From JANNSX01 sp041397825 (GTDB lineage Bacteria; Pseudomonadota; Alphaproteobacteria; Rhizobiales; Hyphomicrobiaceae): a stretch of DNA of 64,000 nt. The notes beneath the pieces are model-generated. The model was not told the origin of the DNA, ran no database searches, and saw nothing but the letters and a program-made list of their open reading frames with translations. Of the stretch, positions 35,425-44,116 are shown piece by piece (positions within the stretch are counted from its first letter, which is position 1; each line of letters begins with the position of its first letter). The stretch covers positions 372,001 through 436,000 of the forward strand of contig JAWKVX010000005.1 in the NCBI GenBank assembly GCA_041397825.1, in the 5' to 3' direction. Both the position numbers and the translations under genes were made by a program.

Positions 35425-36279
35425 ATGGCCAAGCTCGGTTTCGTCGGCGCCGGCCTCATGGGACACGGCATGGTGAGCAACCTGATGGCCAAGGGCCACG
35501 AGGTGACCGTCATCGCCCATCGCAATCGCAAACCGATCGACGATCTCGTGTCGAAGGGTGCCAAAGAGGCGAAGACCCTTGCCGAGCTTGCGCGCAGCCA
35601 GGACGGAGTCTTTCTCTGCGTCGCGACGTCCGAGCAGGTTCGTCGGGTGGTCGACGACCTGATGCCCGGTCTGTCCCAAACGGCGATCGTCATCGACACC
35701 GGCACCTCCGATCCCAACGTGACGCTCGAGGTTGCCGCCAAGCTCAGGGCCGCAGGTATCGCCTTCGTCGACGCCCCGATCGGGGGTGGCGCCCAGCACG
35801 CAGCTCGCGGCGAGCTTGCAACCATGGCCGGCGGCTCCCAAACTGATTTCGAGCGCGTGGCGCCGTGGTGCCAGGCCTACTCGAAGACGGTCCTGCGCAT
35901 GGGCGAGGTCGGAGCGGGACATCGCGCCAAGCTGCTCAACAACCTGTTGGCGCTCGGCCAGGCGGCCCTGGTGGTCGAAGCGTACCGCATTGCCCGCGAC
36001 GAGGGGCTCGACTGGGCCAAGCTCTTCGAGGTGAACATGGGGGGGGCGGCCAAATCCGGCTCGCTCGAGCGCATCATTCCGCCGGCGATCGATGGTAACT
36101 ACGGGGGTTACATCTTCACGCTCGAGAACACGGTCAAGGACCTCTCTTATTTTCAGGCCCTGGCGACCAAGAACGGACAAAGCCAGGTTATCGGCGAGGC
36201 ACTGGTCCGCTATTTCCAGGAAGCCGTCAGGTCCCGAGGCGGCGATCTTCTCTTGAGCGAGCTGCTGAAGGTCGGCTAA
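35425..36279 (+). CDS. 3-Hydroxyisobutyrate dehydrogenase-like NAD(P)-dependent oxidoreductase
   Basis: 284 residues. N-terminal Rossmann motif GFVGAGLMGHGM, the DTGTSDPNVT region and DAPIGGGAQHA, and the catalytic-lysine segment GAGHRAKLLNN are typical of beta-hydroxyacid dehydrogenases (3-hydroxyisobutyrate, tartronate semialdehyde or related). A GGGGAGG ribosome binding site precedes ATG 35425, 17 bp after the SDR stop. It oxidises or reduces a small beta-hydroxy acid in the cytoplasm, probably one supplied by the TRAP importer that follows. Confidence 0.92.
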   Translation: MAKLGFVGAGLMGHGMVSNLMAKGHEVTVIAHRNRKPIDDLVSKGAKEAKTLAELARSQDGVFLCVATSEQVRRVVDDLMPGLSQTAIVIDTGTSDPNVTLEVAAKLRAAGIAFVDAPIGGGAQHAARGELATMAGGSQTDFERVAPWCQAYSKTVLRMGEVGAGHRAKLLNNLLALGQAALVVEAYRIARDEGLDWAKLFEVNMGGAAKSGSLERIIPPAIDGNYGGYIFTLENTVKDLSYFQALATKNGQSQVIGEALVRYFQEAVRSRGGDLLLSELLKVG

Positions 36280-36424
36280 CGTTTTGCCTTCGGATTCTCC
36301 TGCCTGCCGGCACGCCTATCATGTGCCGCGTCCACCGACATCGAGACGACTTGAGAGGGATCATCGCCCGTGACGGTACCGTCCCAGAGAGCCCCGCCAA
36401 CGCGCGCGAGGATGGCAGGCTGGC

Positions 36425-36937
36425 ATGCCTGAGGTCATCCGGCGCTTTGTCCATACGGTGGACTGGTTCAACCGCACTATCGGTCGCGCGGCCATGCTGC
36501 TCATCCTCATGCTGTTGGGGATTCTGCTCTATGCCGCCTTCTCGAAGGCCGCCTTCGACATCTCGCCGATCTGGACCGTCGAGATGGCGCAATTCACGCT
36601 AACGGCCTACTACATGCTGGGCGGCGCCTATAGCATGCAGAATGGGGCGCATGTCCGGATGGATCTCTTCTATAGCCACTGGAAGCCGCGGACCCAAGCC
36701 GCGGTTGATTCGGTCACGATCCTCTGCCTGATCGTCTATCTTTCCATTCTGCTCTGGGGCGGCATCGACAGTGCAGTCTACGTCTATAAAACAGGCCAGA
36801 CGCGACCGAGCGCCTGGTCGCCGGAGCTCTGGCCGATCCGGCTCATCATGGCCATCGGCATCCTCATGATGCTGCTGCAGGCGATCGCCACGTTCTTCAA
36901 GAATGTCGCGGCAGCGCGCGGGGAGCCGATCGAATGA
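36425..36937 (+). CDS. TRAP transporter small permease (DctQ type)
   Basis: 170 residues with four predicted membrane segments (first: AAMLLILMLLGILLYAAF at about 22-39). The NGAHVRMDLFYSHW stretch between segments two and three is the DctQ signature. It forms the inner-membrane complex with the large permease, whose start overlaps its stop by 4 bp. Confidence 0.94.
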   Translation: MPEVIRRFVHTVDWFNRTIGRAAMLLILMLLGILLYAAFSKAAFDISPIWTVEMAQFTLTAYYMLGGAYSMQNGAHVRMDLFYSHWKPRTQAAVDSVTILCLIVYLSILLWGGIDSAVYVYKTGQTRPSAWSPELWPIRLIMAIGILMMLLQAIATFFKNVAAARGEPIE

Positions 36938-38256
36938 GCTACGAAGCCATTGCACTCATGATGTTCTTGTCGATGATGCTGCTGCTCGCAACCGGGCAGC
37001 GGGTCTTCGGCGCCATCGGTTTCGTCGCTGCCGTCTCGGCCATGATGCTCTGGGGGGATGGCGCCTCGAACATGCCGATCGCCGGCGCCGGCAAGCTGCA
37101 GGACTGGTACGCCCTCGTCACCGTGCCGCTCTTCGTGATCATGGGATATGTGCTCGCCGAATCTGGGATCGCCAGCGATCTCTACCGCATGTTCCACGTC
37201 TGGATGGGAGGGTTGAGAGGTGGGCTCGCCATCGGCACCATCGGCCTCATGGTGCTGATCTCCGTCATCAATGGGCTTTCCATCGCCGGCATGGCGATCG
37301 GCGCCTCGATTGCCTTGCCGGAGCTTTTGAAGCGCGGCTACGACAAGCGCATGGTGACCGGCGTCATCCAGGCCGGCAGCACGCTCGGCATCCTCATACC
37401 TCCGTCCGTGGTGCTCGTGCTCTACGCCATGATCGCTCGCCAGCCGGTGGATCAGCTCTGGCTCGCAGGCATTCTGCCGGGGCTGCTGCTGGCGGCGATG
37501 TTCATGCTCTACATCGCCATTCGCTGCTGGTGGAATCCGTCGCTCGGGCCAATTCTGCCGCTCGAGGAGCGGCAGATCCCGTTCAACGAGAAGATCCGAC
37601 TGCTATGGATCGGCCTCGTGCCGCTCATCGTCTTCGGTCTCATGATCGGGCTGTTCGTGACCGGCATCACCAGTCTGGTCGAGAGTTCCGCCGTGGGTGC
37701 GGCAGCCGCCATACTTGCGACCGCCGCCAAGGGACGACTGACGTGGCCGCTGATGGAAACCACCATGCGGAAGACGCTCGACGTCACCGCCATGTTCATG
37801 TGGATCATCCTGGCAGCGTTGTGCTTCGGCGCGGTGTTCGACGGTCTCGGCGCCGTCAACGCCGTGAAATCGCTGTTCCTCGAAAAGCTCGGCCTGTCGC
37901 CCTGGGAGGTGCTGGTGCTCATGCAGGTGTCGTTCCTGATCATGGGCATGTTCCTCGACGACACGGCCATGCTCGTCATCGTCGCGCCGCTCTACATTCC
38001 GCTCGTGCGGGCGCTCGGCTTCGACCTCATCTGGTACGGCGTCCTCTATACGATCACCTGCCAGATCGCCTACATCACGCCGCCCTTCGGCTACAACCTG
38101 TTCCTGATGCGGACGATGGCACCGCCCGAGATCGGCATGATGGATATCTATCGTTCCATCGTACCGTTCGTGCTCGTGATGGTGCTCGCCCTGGTGCTGA
38201 TCATGGCCGTGCCCGAGATCGCCACCTACCTGCCGGATCTCTATCGCGGACGCTGA
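36934..38256 (+). CDS. TRAP transporter large permease (DctM type)
   Basis: 440 residues, about twelve membrane segments. Characteristic DctM stretches are IAGMAIGASIALPELLKRGYD and IQAGSTLGILIPPSVVLVLYA. It carries out sodium-coupled uptake of the ligand handed over by the periplasmic binding protein. Translationally coupled to the small permease. It belongs to the subgroup common next to polyol, hydroxy-acid or mannitol/chloroaromatic binding proteins, but the ligand is unknown. Confidence 0.96.
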   Translation: MSYEAIALMMFLSMMLLLATGQRVFGAIGFVAAVSAMMLWGDGASNMPIAGAGKLQDWYALVTVPLFVIMGYVLAESGIASDLYRMFHVWMGGLRGGLAIGTIGLMVLISVINGLSIAGMAIGASIALPELLKRGYDKRMVTGVIQAGSTLGILIPPSVVLVLYAMIARQPVDQLWLAGILPGLLLAAMFMLYIAIRCWWNPSLGPILPLEERQIPFNEKIRLLWIGLVPLIVFGLMIGLFVTGITSLVESSAVGAAAAILATAAKGRLTWPLMETTMRKTLDVTAMFMWIILAALCFGAVFDGLGAVNAVKSLFLEKLGLSPWEVLVLMQVSFLIMGMFLDDTAMLVIVAPLYIPLVRALGFDLIWYGVLYTITCQIAYITPPFGYNLFLMRTMAPPEIGMMDIYRSIVPFVLVMVLALVLIMAVPEIATYLPDLYRGR

Positions 38257-38446
38257 GGCTCATCGGTCCCCGTCCTGGCCGAGGCGGTCGGGTCCCCCGC
38301 GGGCTCGCCGACGTGCCCCTTGTCAGCCTTCCGGGCTTTGGTCCATGATCGGCGCCCAACCACCCTGCTGGTCCGGAAGACAACCCATGTCGGCGGCAGG
38401 GCCAATGCTGAATACGCATACGACAAGGCAGGGAGGTTCAGCCGAA

Positions 38447-39508
38447 ATGACCAACAAGACAGATAGCAGGCGTGGCTTTCTGAAGAAGGCGAGTCTCACG
38501 ACGGCCGCCGCGGCCACGACCGTGGCCGCGCCCTACGTGGCACGGGCCCAGGCCCCCATCAAATGGCGTCTGCAGACCTATGCCGGCCCGGCACTGGCCG
38601 AGCATGTCATCAAACCGTCGATCGACGCCTTCAACAAGGTGGCGAACGGTGAAATGACCATCGAGCTTTACACGGCTGATCAGCTCGTGCCGACCTCGGA
38701 GCTGTTCCGTGCGCTGCAGGCCGGAACGGTCGATGCCATTCAGCACGACGACGATTCCGTCGGCGCGCCGGTGGACGTCGCCGTGTTCTCCGCCTACTTC
38801 CCGCTCGGCACGCGCTACTCGCTCGACGTGCCGGTGCTGTGGAACGACTATGGCCTGAAGGAGATCTGGGAGGAGGCCTACAAGGACGTCGAGAACGTCA
38901 CGTGGCTGTCGACGGGCTCGTGGGATCCATGCAACTTCGCAACCAACAAGCCGATCCGTTCGCTGGCCGACCTGAAAGGCCTCCGCGTCTTCTCGCCGCC
39001 GACGGCCGGTCAGTTCCTCACCCGCTTCGGCGTCGTTCCTGTGACGCTGCCCTGGGAGGACGTGCAGGTCTCCATCCAGACCGGTGAGCTCGACGGCATC
39101 GCCTGGTGCGGCATCACCGAGTGCTACACCGTCGGCTGGGCGGACGTCACGAAGTACTATCTCACCAATAACATCTCGGGCGCATGGGCCGGCTCCTACT
39201 TCGTCAATACGGAGAAGTGGAACCAGGTGCCCGATCACCTGAAGGCGCTGTTCCAGATGTCCATCGACCAGTCCCACTACTATCGCCAGCACTGGTACTG
39301 GTGGGGCGAGGCGCACTATCGCGTCAACGGCGGCAAGCTTGAGCTCACGACCATTCCGGAAACGGAATGGAAGACCCTCGAGGACGAGGCCTATAAGTTC
39401 TGGGACGAGGTCGCGGCCAAGAGCGAGCGCAGCAAGAAGATCGTCGAAATCCTGCGGAAGTACGTCGACACCATGCGGAAGGCCGGACCGCCCTACCGCT
39501 ACATCTGA
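38447..39508 (+). CDS. TRAP transporter substrate-binding protein (DctP type), Tat-exported
   Basis: 353 residues starting MTNKTDSRRGFLKKASL, a twin-arginine signal with an Ala/Thr-rich hydrophobic stretch and ARAQA cleavage region. The mature protein has the DctP core LADLKGLRVFSPPTAGQFLTRFG with the ligand-carboxylate-binding Arg and QVSIQTGELDGI. GGGAGG at 38431-38436 supports ATG 38447; the frame itself is open from 38345. The Trp/Tyr-rich C-terminal half resembles the mannitol/chloroaromatic-compound TRAP binding proteins. Confidence 0.94.
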   Translation: MTNKTDSRRGFLKKASLTTAAAATTVAAPYVARAQAPIKWRLQTYAGPALAEHVIKPSIDAFNKVANGEMTIELYTADQLVPTSELFRALQAGTVDAIQHDDDSVGAPVDVAVFSAYFPLGTRYSLDVPVLWNDYGLKEIWEEAYKDVENVTWLSTGSWDPCNFATNKPIRSLADLKGLRVFSPPTAGQFLTRFGVVPVTLPWEDVQVSIQTGELDGIAWCGITECYTVGWADVTKYYLTNNISGAWAGSYFVNTEKWNQVPDHLKALFQMSIDQSHYYRQHWYWWGEAHYRVNGGKLELTTIPETEWKTLEDEAYKFWDEVAAKSERSKKIVEILRKYVDTMRKAGPPYRYI

Positions 39509-39548
39509 TCGAGCGGAGAGCGTCTCGACCTGAGACCTATCTCGGTGA

Positions 39549-39581
39549 CCGCCCCGGCTGCCCATCCGGCCGGGGCGGTTT
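39549..39581 (+). terminator. Rho-independent terminator after the TRAP binding-protein gene
   Basis: Perfect 10-bp arms CCGCCCCGGC (39549-39558) and GCCGGGGCGG (39569-39578) with a 10-base loop, followed by TTT. It lies 40 bp after the TRAP gene and ends 45 bp before ATG 39627 of the glutamine-synthetase-like gene, which should therefore have its own promoter or rely on read-through. Confidence 0.7.
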
Positions 39582-39626
39582 CATGTGACAATGGGGCTCG
39601 CCGGCGCGGCCCAAGGACCATCTGCC

Positions 39627-40994
39627 ATGCCAGGAATGCTGACTCTCGACGAGCTCAAGGCCCTGACCAAATCGGGCGAGATCGACACTGTGCTCGTCTG
39701 CTTCACGGATCTTCAGGGCCGGCTCGCCGGCAAGCGGTTCCACGCACCCTTCTTCTGTGATGGTGCCCATGAAGAGACGCATGCCTGCAACTACCTGCTC
39801 GCCCTCGATATCGATATGGAGACGGTGCCCGGCTACAAGGCGGCGAGCTGGGAGCGCGGCTACGGCGACTTCACGCTGAAGCCGGATCTTCGGACTCTCC
39901 GGCGCGTGCCCTGGCTCGAGGCGACGGCGCTGGTTCTCGCCGACGTGCTCGATCACCATACGCACGCTCCCGTGCCGCACTCGCCCCGGTCCATTCTGTC
40001 CCGGCAAGTCGAGCGCATCGCCGCCAAGGGCATGAAGGCGCTGGCCGCCTCCGAGCTCGAGTTCTTTCTGTTCGACGAGCCTTATGACACCATCATCGAT
40101 CGCGGCTTCAAGGCGCCCAAGACCGCCGCTCGCTACATCGAGGACTACTCCATCCTGCTCTCGACCAAGGAGGAGCCTTATATGCGGGCGCTCCGCAACG
40201 GGCTGGCCGGAGCCGGCATCACGGTCGAGAACTCGAAGGGCGAGTACGGGCCGGGACAGGAGGAGATCAACGTCAAATACTCCGACGTGCTCGACATGGC
40301 CGACCAGCACGTCATCATCAAGAACGGCGCCAAGGAGATCGCCCACGCCATGGGCAAGGCCGTCACCTTCATGGCGAAGTGGCACTATGGGCTGTCCGGC
40401 AACTCCTCCCATATCCACATGTCGCTCTGGCACAAGGATGGGCACTCGCTCTTCTACGACAAGTCGGCCGAGCACGGCATGTCGGCGATGATGCGCCAGT
40501 TCCTCGCCGGCCAGCTCAAATATTCGCGTGAGATCACCTGGTTCCTGGCGCCCTACGTCAATTCCTACAAGCGATTCATGGTCGGGACCTTCGCGCCGAC
40601 GCGCTCCATCTGGTCGTTCGACAATCGCACCGCCGGCTTCCGCCTCTGCGGTGCGGACACCAAAGCGGTCCGCGTCGAGTGCCGGATCGGCGGTGCCGAC
40701 CTCAATCCCTACCTCGCCTATGCGGCGCTGCTCGCCGCCGGCCTGCGCGGTATCGAGGAGAAGCTCGAGCTCGAGCCGGCCTTCTCGGGCGATGCCTACC
40801 ACGCCAAGAACCTGCGCGAGATTCCGAAGACCTTGCGCGAGGCGATCCAGCTCATGAAGGAGTCGGCCATGCTGCACGAGGCCTTCGGCCAGGAGGTCAT
40901 GGACCACATGATTCACACGGCCGAATGGGAGCAGTTCGAGTATGACCGCCGCATCACCGACTGGGAGCTGAACCGCGGTTTTGAACGCTATTGA
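39627..40994 (+). CDS. Glutamine-synthetase-family ligase (gamma-glutamyl-amine synthetase-like)
   Basis: 455 residues. GS catalytic domain features: ELEFFLF (metal Glu pair), GPGQEEIN, GNSSHIHMSLW with the conserved His, and VECRIGGADLNPYL. The N-terminal beta-grasp part is short, as in PuuA/GlnA3-type enzymes that ligate glutamate to polyamines, ethanolamine or methylamine rather than ammonia. The family also contains glutamine synthetase-like proteins of unknown substrate. ATG 39627 has AAGGA upstream; ATG 39585 and 39636 are alternatives. It follows the TRAP importer but is separated from it by a terminator. Confidence 0.88.
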   Translation: MPGMLTLDELKALTKSGEIDTVLVCFTDLQGRLAGKRFHAPFFCDGAHEETHACNYLLALDIDMETVPGYKAASWERGYGDFTLKPDLRTLRRVPWLEATALVLADVLDHHTHAPVPHSPRSILSRQVERIAAKGMKALAASELEFFLFDEPYDTIIDRGFKAPKTAARYIEDYSILLSTKEEPYMRALRNGLAGAGITVENSKGEYGPGQEEINVKYSDVLDMADQHVIIKNGAKEIAHAMGKAVTFMAKWHYGLSGNSSHIHMSLWHKDGHSLFYDKSAEHGMSAMMRQFLAGQLKYSREITWFLAPYVNSYKRFMVGTFAPTRSIWSFDNRTAGFRLCGADTKAVRVECRIGGADLNPYLAYAALLAAGLRGIEEKLELEPAFSGDAYHAKNLREIPKTLREAIQLMKESAMLHEAFGQEVMDHMIHTAEWEQFEYDRRITDWELNRGFERY

Positions 40995-41172
40995 TCGATT
41001 GGATCGCGTTCCGATGGATTGATCTTCCGTTAATTCTCGGTTGAAGCATATCTATACGGGCGCGACCGGCCGGCACTCCTCGCGCAATTTGACACCTGAC
41101 ATTGTAATGCCCATGCGAGCGGTTTAGATTTTCATGTACGGGAGTAGTCTGGCCACAACAGGAGCAAGACCC

Positions 41173-41334
41173 ATGAGCTCGAGTGCCCGGAATATCGTGA
41201 TTGCCGTCATCGCCGTCATCATCGCGGTTGGCGCCTATTACTATTGGTCCGGCTCCGCTACACCGCCGCCGACCGAGCCCGCTGCGTCCACGACGACGGA
41301 ACCTTCGAGCACGACGACCACGACCAATCAGTAG
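41173..41334 (+). CDS. Small membrane protein with a Thr/Pro/Ser-rich tail
   Basis: 53 residues. A single hydrophobic helix (IVIAVIAVIIAVGAYYYW, about 8-25) is followed by a tail of about 25 residues made almost only of Pro, Thr, Ser, Ala and Glu. AGGAGC lies 8 bp before ATG 41173; an upstream ATG at 41134 in the same frame has no ribosome binding site. The single-helix small protein is plausible but has no recognised family. It lies alone between the GS-like gene and convergent fmt. Confidence 0.6.
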   Translation: MSSSARNIVIAVIAVIIAVGAYYYWSGSATPPPTEPAASTTTEPSSTTTTTNQ

Positions 41335-41363
41335 CGCTGTCAGAGCCGCTGACTTGCGGCGGC

Positions 41364-42293
41364 TCAGTCGAGACGCGTGCCGCGTGAGATCGGATAGCCG
41401 CGGAGCAGCTCCGCCGCGGACATGGCTGCCTTGCCGGCGCGCTGCAGCATCAGCAATCGAACGGCACCGCTGCTGCAGGCGACCGTCAACTGGTCGTCGA
41501 GAATCGTGCCCGGGGCGGCGCTTCCGCTGGCAACCTCGCACTGCAACACCTTGATCCTCTCGCGCTTGCTCGGTGGGCCGACCTCGAGCCAGGCGCCCGG
41601 ATGGGGAGAGAGGCCGCGAATTCGGTCGTGCACCTCGCTGGCCGGCCGAGACCAGTCGATGCGCGCCTCGGACTTTTCGATCTTGGCCGCGTAGGTGGCG
41701 CCATCGGCGGCCTGCGGCCGGCAGTCCAGTGTCCCGCGAGCGAGAGCACCCAATGCTCGCAACATCAGATCGGCGCCACGCCGTGCGGCCAGATCATGCA
41801 GCGCGCCGGCCGTCATGTCAGGCGGCACAATGATCGGCTCGGACATGCAGACTGGCCCGGTATCGAGCCCCTGGTCCATGCGCATGACCATGACGGCCGT
41901 CTCACGATCGCCGGCCATGATCGTGCGTTGGATCGGCGCGGCGCCTCGCCAGCGCGGCAGCTTCGAGGGATGCAGGTTGAGACAGCCATGCACCGGCGCC
42001 TCGAGGATCGGTTTCGGCAGCAGCAATCCGTAAGCCACGACAACGGCGACGTCGGCGGCATGGGCCGCGAACTCGGCCTGCTCTCTCTCGCCCTTCAAGC
42101 TTCTCGGGGTGACGACCGGCAGACGGGCCGCTTCGGCGAAGCTGTGCACCGCTGATTTCCGTTCGGCCTGGCCCCGACCGGCCGGCCTCGGCGGCTGACA
42201 GTACACCGCCCTGATCTCGTGACCGGCCCCGACGATCTCGGCGAGTGTCGGCACGGCGAACTCGGGCGTGCCCATGAAGACGACTCGCAACAT
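41364..42293 (-). CDS. fmt: Methionyl-tRNA formyltransferase
   Basis: 309 residues, normal length. MGTPEFAVPTL at the N-terminus, the catalytic NLHPSKLPRWRGAAPIQ with Asn and His, and DQGLDTGPV with the third catalytic residue. It formylates initiator Met-tRNA using 10-formyl-tetrahydrofolate. It follows def after 3 bp, the standard pairing. The truA gene often found after fmt in related bacteria is absent; a small membrane-protein gene converges instead. Confidence 0.98.
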   Translation of the reverse strand: MLRVVFMGTPEFAVPTLAEIVGAGHEIRAVYCQPPRPAGRGQAERKSAVHSFAEAARLPVVTPRSLKGEREQAEFAAHAADVAVVVAYGLLLPKPILEAPVHGCLNLHPSKLPRWRGAAPIQRTIMAGDRETAVMVMRMDQGLDTGPVCMSEPIIVPPDMTAGALHDLAARRGADLMLRALGALARGTLDCRPQAADGATYAAKIEKSEARIDWSRPASEVHDRIRGLSPHPGAWLEVGPPSKRERIKVLQCEVASGSAAPGTILDDQLTVACSSGAVRLLMLQRAGKAAMSAAELLRGYPISRGTRLD

Positions 42294-42296
42294 TGC

Positions 42297-42824
42297 TCAG
42301 ACAGCGGCCTCCGCGTCGCGCTTCGCCTTGATCATCTTCTTGACGATCCGGTCGCGTTTCAGCCGCGAGAGGTAGTCGATGAACAGCTTACCGTTCAGAT
42401 GGTCGATCTCGTGCTGGACGACGGTCGCCATCAGATCCTCGGCCAGCATCTCGTGACGTGCGCCGGTGGTGTCCTGGTAGGACACACGAACCCTCGCCGG
42501 CCGCTCGATCTCGGCATAGACGTCCGGAATGGACAGGCAACCTTCCTCATGCGATCGCAGCTCGTCGCCGACAATCTCGACGATCTGGGGATTGACCATC
42601 GCCACAGGCCGCGGTGCCTCCTCGTTCGGCTTGGCCGTATCGATCACGAGGAGGCGCAGCGGAACGGCAATCTGCACGGCGGCGAGACCGATGCCAGGGG
42701 CGTCGTACATGGTTTCGAGCATGTCGGCGACGAGCCGGCCTAGCCGCTCGTCGAAGGCCTCGACGGGCTTGCTGGTCTCCCGCAGCAACGGGTCGGGAAC
42801 CTTGATGATCTCTCGTCTCGCCAT
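42297..42824 (-). CDS. def: Peptide deformylase
   Basis: 175 residues. All three metal motifs are present: GIGLAAVQI, EGCLSIPD (Cys ligand) and QHEIDHLNG (both His ligands and catalytic Glu). It removes the formyl group from nascent proteins with a bound Fe2+ or Ni2+. First gene of def-fmt, divergent from rmuC with an 80-bp spacer. Confidence 0.98.
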   Translation of the reverse strand: MARREIIKVPDPLLRETSKPVEAFDERLGRLVADMLETMYDAPGIGLAAVQIAVPLRLLVIDTAKPNEEAPRPVAMVNPQIVEIVGDELRSHEEGCLSIPDVYAEIERPARVRVSYQDTTGARHEMLAEDLMATVVQHEIDHLNGKLFIDYLSRLKRDRIVKKMIKAKRDAEAAV

Positions 42825-42904
42825 CGCCGCTTAGGTAATGAGCGGTCGCTCTTCGGTCAACGGCAATCCCGGTGCGGTCTGGCGAATCGGGGTAAACACC
42901 GGCC

Positions 42905-44101
42905 ATGGAACAGCTTTCAGCTCGACTGCAGCTTTGGCTCGAGGGCTTGCATGCGGACCCGACGCCGCTCCTCACGGGACTGGCCGGCCTCGTCCTGCTC
43001 GGCGTTCTCTGGTCGGTCGTGGCCACGTTGCTGCGGCGAGCGGCTGCCGAGCGGCTGGAGGCGCGCATCGACACCGCCAACCGCCAGACGGAAGCCATGC
43101 TCGCCGAGCTCAAGGGGCGGATGGCGGCCATGGGCGAGCTCAATCAGGCGCGACAGGCCGAGCTTGCAAGCCTGCTCGATCGCCGCCTCGATCACGTCAG
43201 CGAGCGGCTGGGGCAGGGGCTCAGCGAGACCAGCCTTAAGCTCGGTGCCAGCCTCGTCGAGGCGGAGGGGCGGACCGCCGAGAGCCTGACGCGGCTCTAC
43301 GAGCGGCTCGCCCGCATCGATGCTGCCGGGCAAAGCCTGGACGACCTGTCGAAGGAGGTCGTGACGCTGCAGCAGGTGCTCGCCGACAAGCAGATGCGCG
43401 GCGCCTTCGGACAGATGCGCATGGAGGCGATCCTCGAGGATGGGCTGCCGAGGAACGCTTTCGAGCTGCAGGCCACCCTCTCGAACGGACGGCGGCCTGA
43501 TGCGCTGATCCGCCTGCCGTCGGCGCCGGCCCCGTTGGCGGTCGATGCCAAGTTTCCACTCGAGGGGTTCGAGGCGCTGCGCGCCGCCACGACGCCCGAA
43601 CAGCGGACGCAGGCGCTGGCTCGCTTTCGCGACACGGTGTCCAAGCATGTCGACGACGTCTCGTCGAAGTACCTCATTCCAGGCGAGACCCAGGACACGG
43701 CCCTGTTGTTCGTGCCTTCCGAAGCCGTCTATGCCGAGTTGCACGAACGTCTACCGGAGGTCATACAACGCGCCTATCGCGCGCGTGTCGTCATCGTCTC
43801 GCCGAACATGCTGATGCTGGCCGTTCAGACCATGCAGGCCATCTTCAAGGATGTTCGCATGCGCGAGCAGGCCGGTCTCATCCAGCGTGAGGTCGGGCAT
43901 TTGATGGGGGACGTGGCTCGGCTCGTCGAAAGGGTCAGGGATCTCGATAAGCACTTTACGCTGGCGACGAAGGACGTCGAGAAGATACTGACGTCGACCG
44001 AGCGGATCGGCCAGCGCGCCAAGCGCATCGATGCAGTCGAGCTAGAGGAGAGTGGTGCCCCCACGCAAACCGTCCAGGCGCGGCTGGCGGCCGGCGAGTA
44101 G
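42905..44101 (+). CDS. rmuC: DNA recombination protein RmuC homologue
   Basis: 398 residues. An N-terminal membrane anchor (GLAGLVLLGVLWSVVATLL, about 22-40) is followed by a long helical region, probably coiled coil, to about 170. The RmuC nuclease-like domain has RPDALIRLP and VDAKFPLEGFEAL. RmuC family proteins limit DNA inversion at short inverted repeats. The rmuC/def arrangement is common in Rhizobiales. Confidence 0.95.
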   Translation: MEQLSARLQLWLEGLHADPTPLLTGLAGLVLLGVLWSVVATLLRRAAAERLEARIDTANRQTEAMLAELKGRMAAMGELNQARQAELASLLDRRLDHVSERLGQGLSETSLKLGASLVEAEGRTAESLTRLYERLARIDAAGQSLDDLSKEVVTLQQVLADKQMRGAFGQMRMEAILEDGLPRNAFELQATLSNGRRPDALIRLPSAPAPLAVDAKFPLEGFEALRAATTPEQRTQALARFRDTVSKHVDDVSSKYLIPGETQDTALLFVPSEAVYAELHERLPEVIQRAYRARVVIVSPNMLMLAVQTMQAIFKDVRMREQAGLIQREVGHLMGDVARLVERVRDLDKHFTLATKDVEKILTSTERIGQRAKRIDAVELEESGAPTQTVQARLAAGE

Positions 44102-44116
44102 TGTCTTGCAAAGGGC

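Noticed and set aside
36903..38348. Plus-strand frame of 481 codons overlapping the TRAP large permease
   Set aside because: Arg/His-rich out-of-frame translation of the DctM gene.
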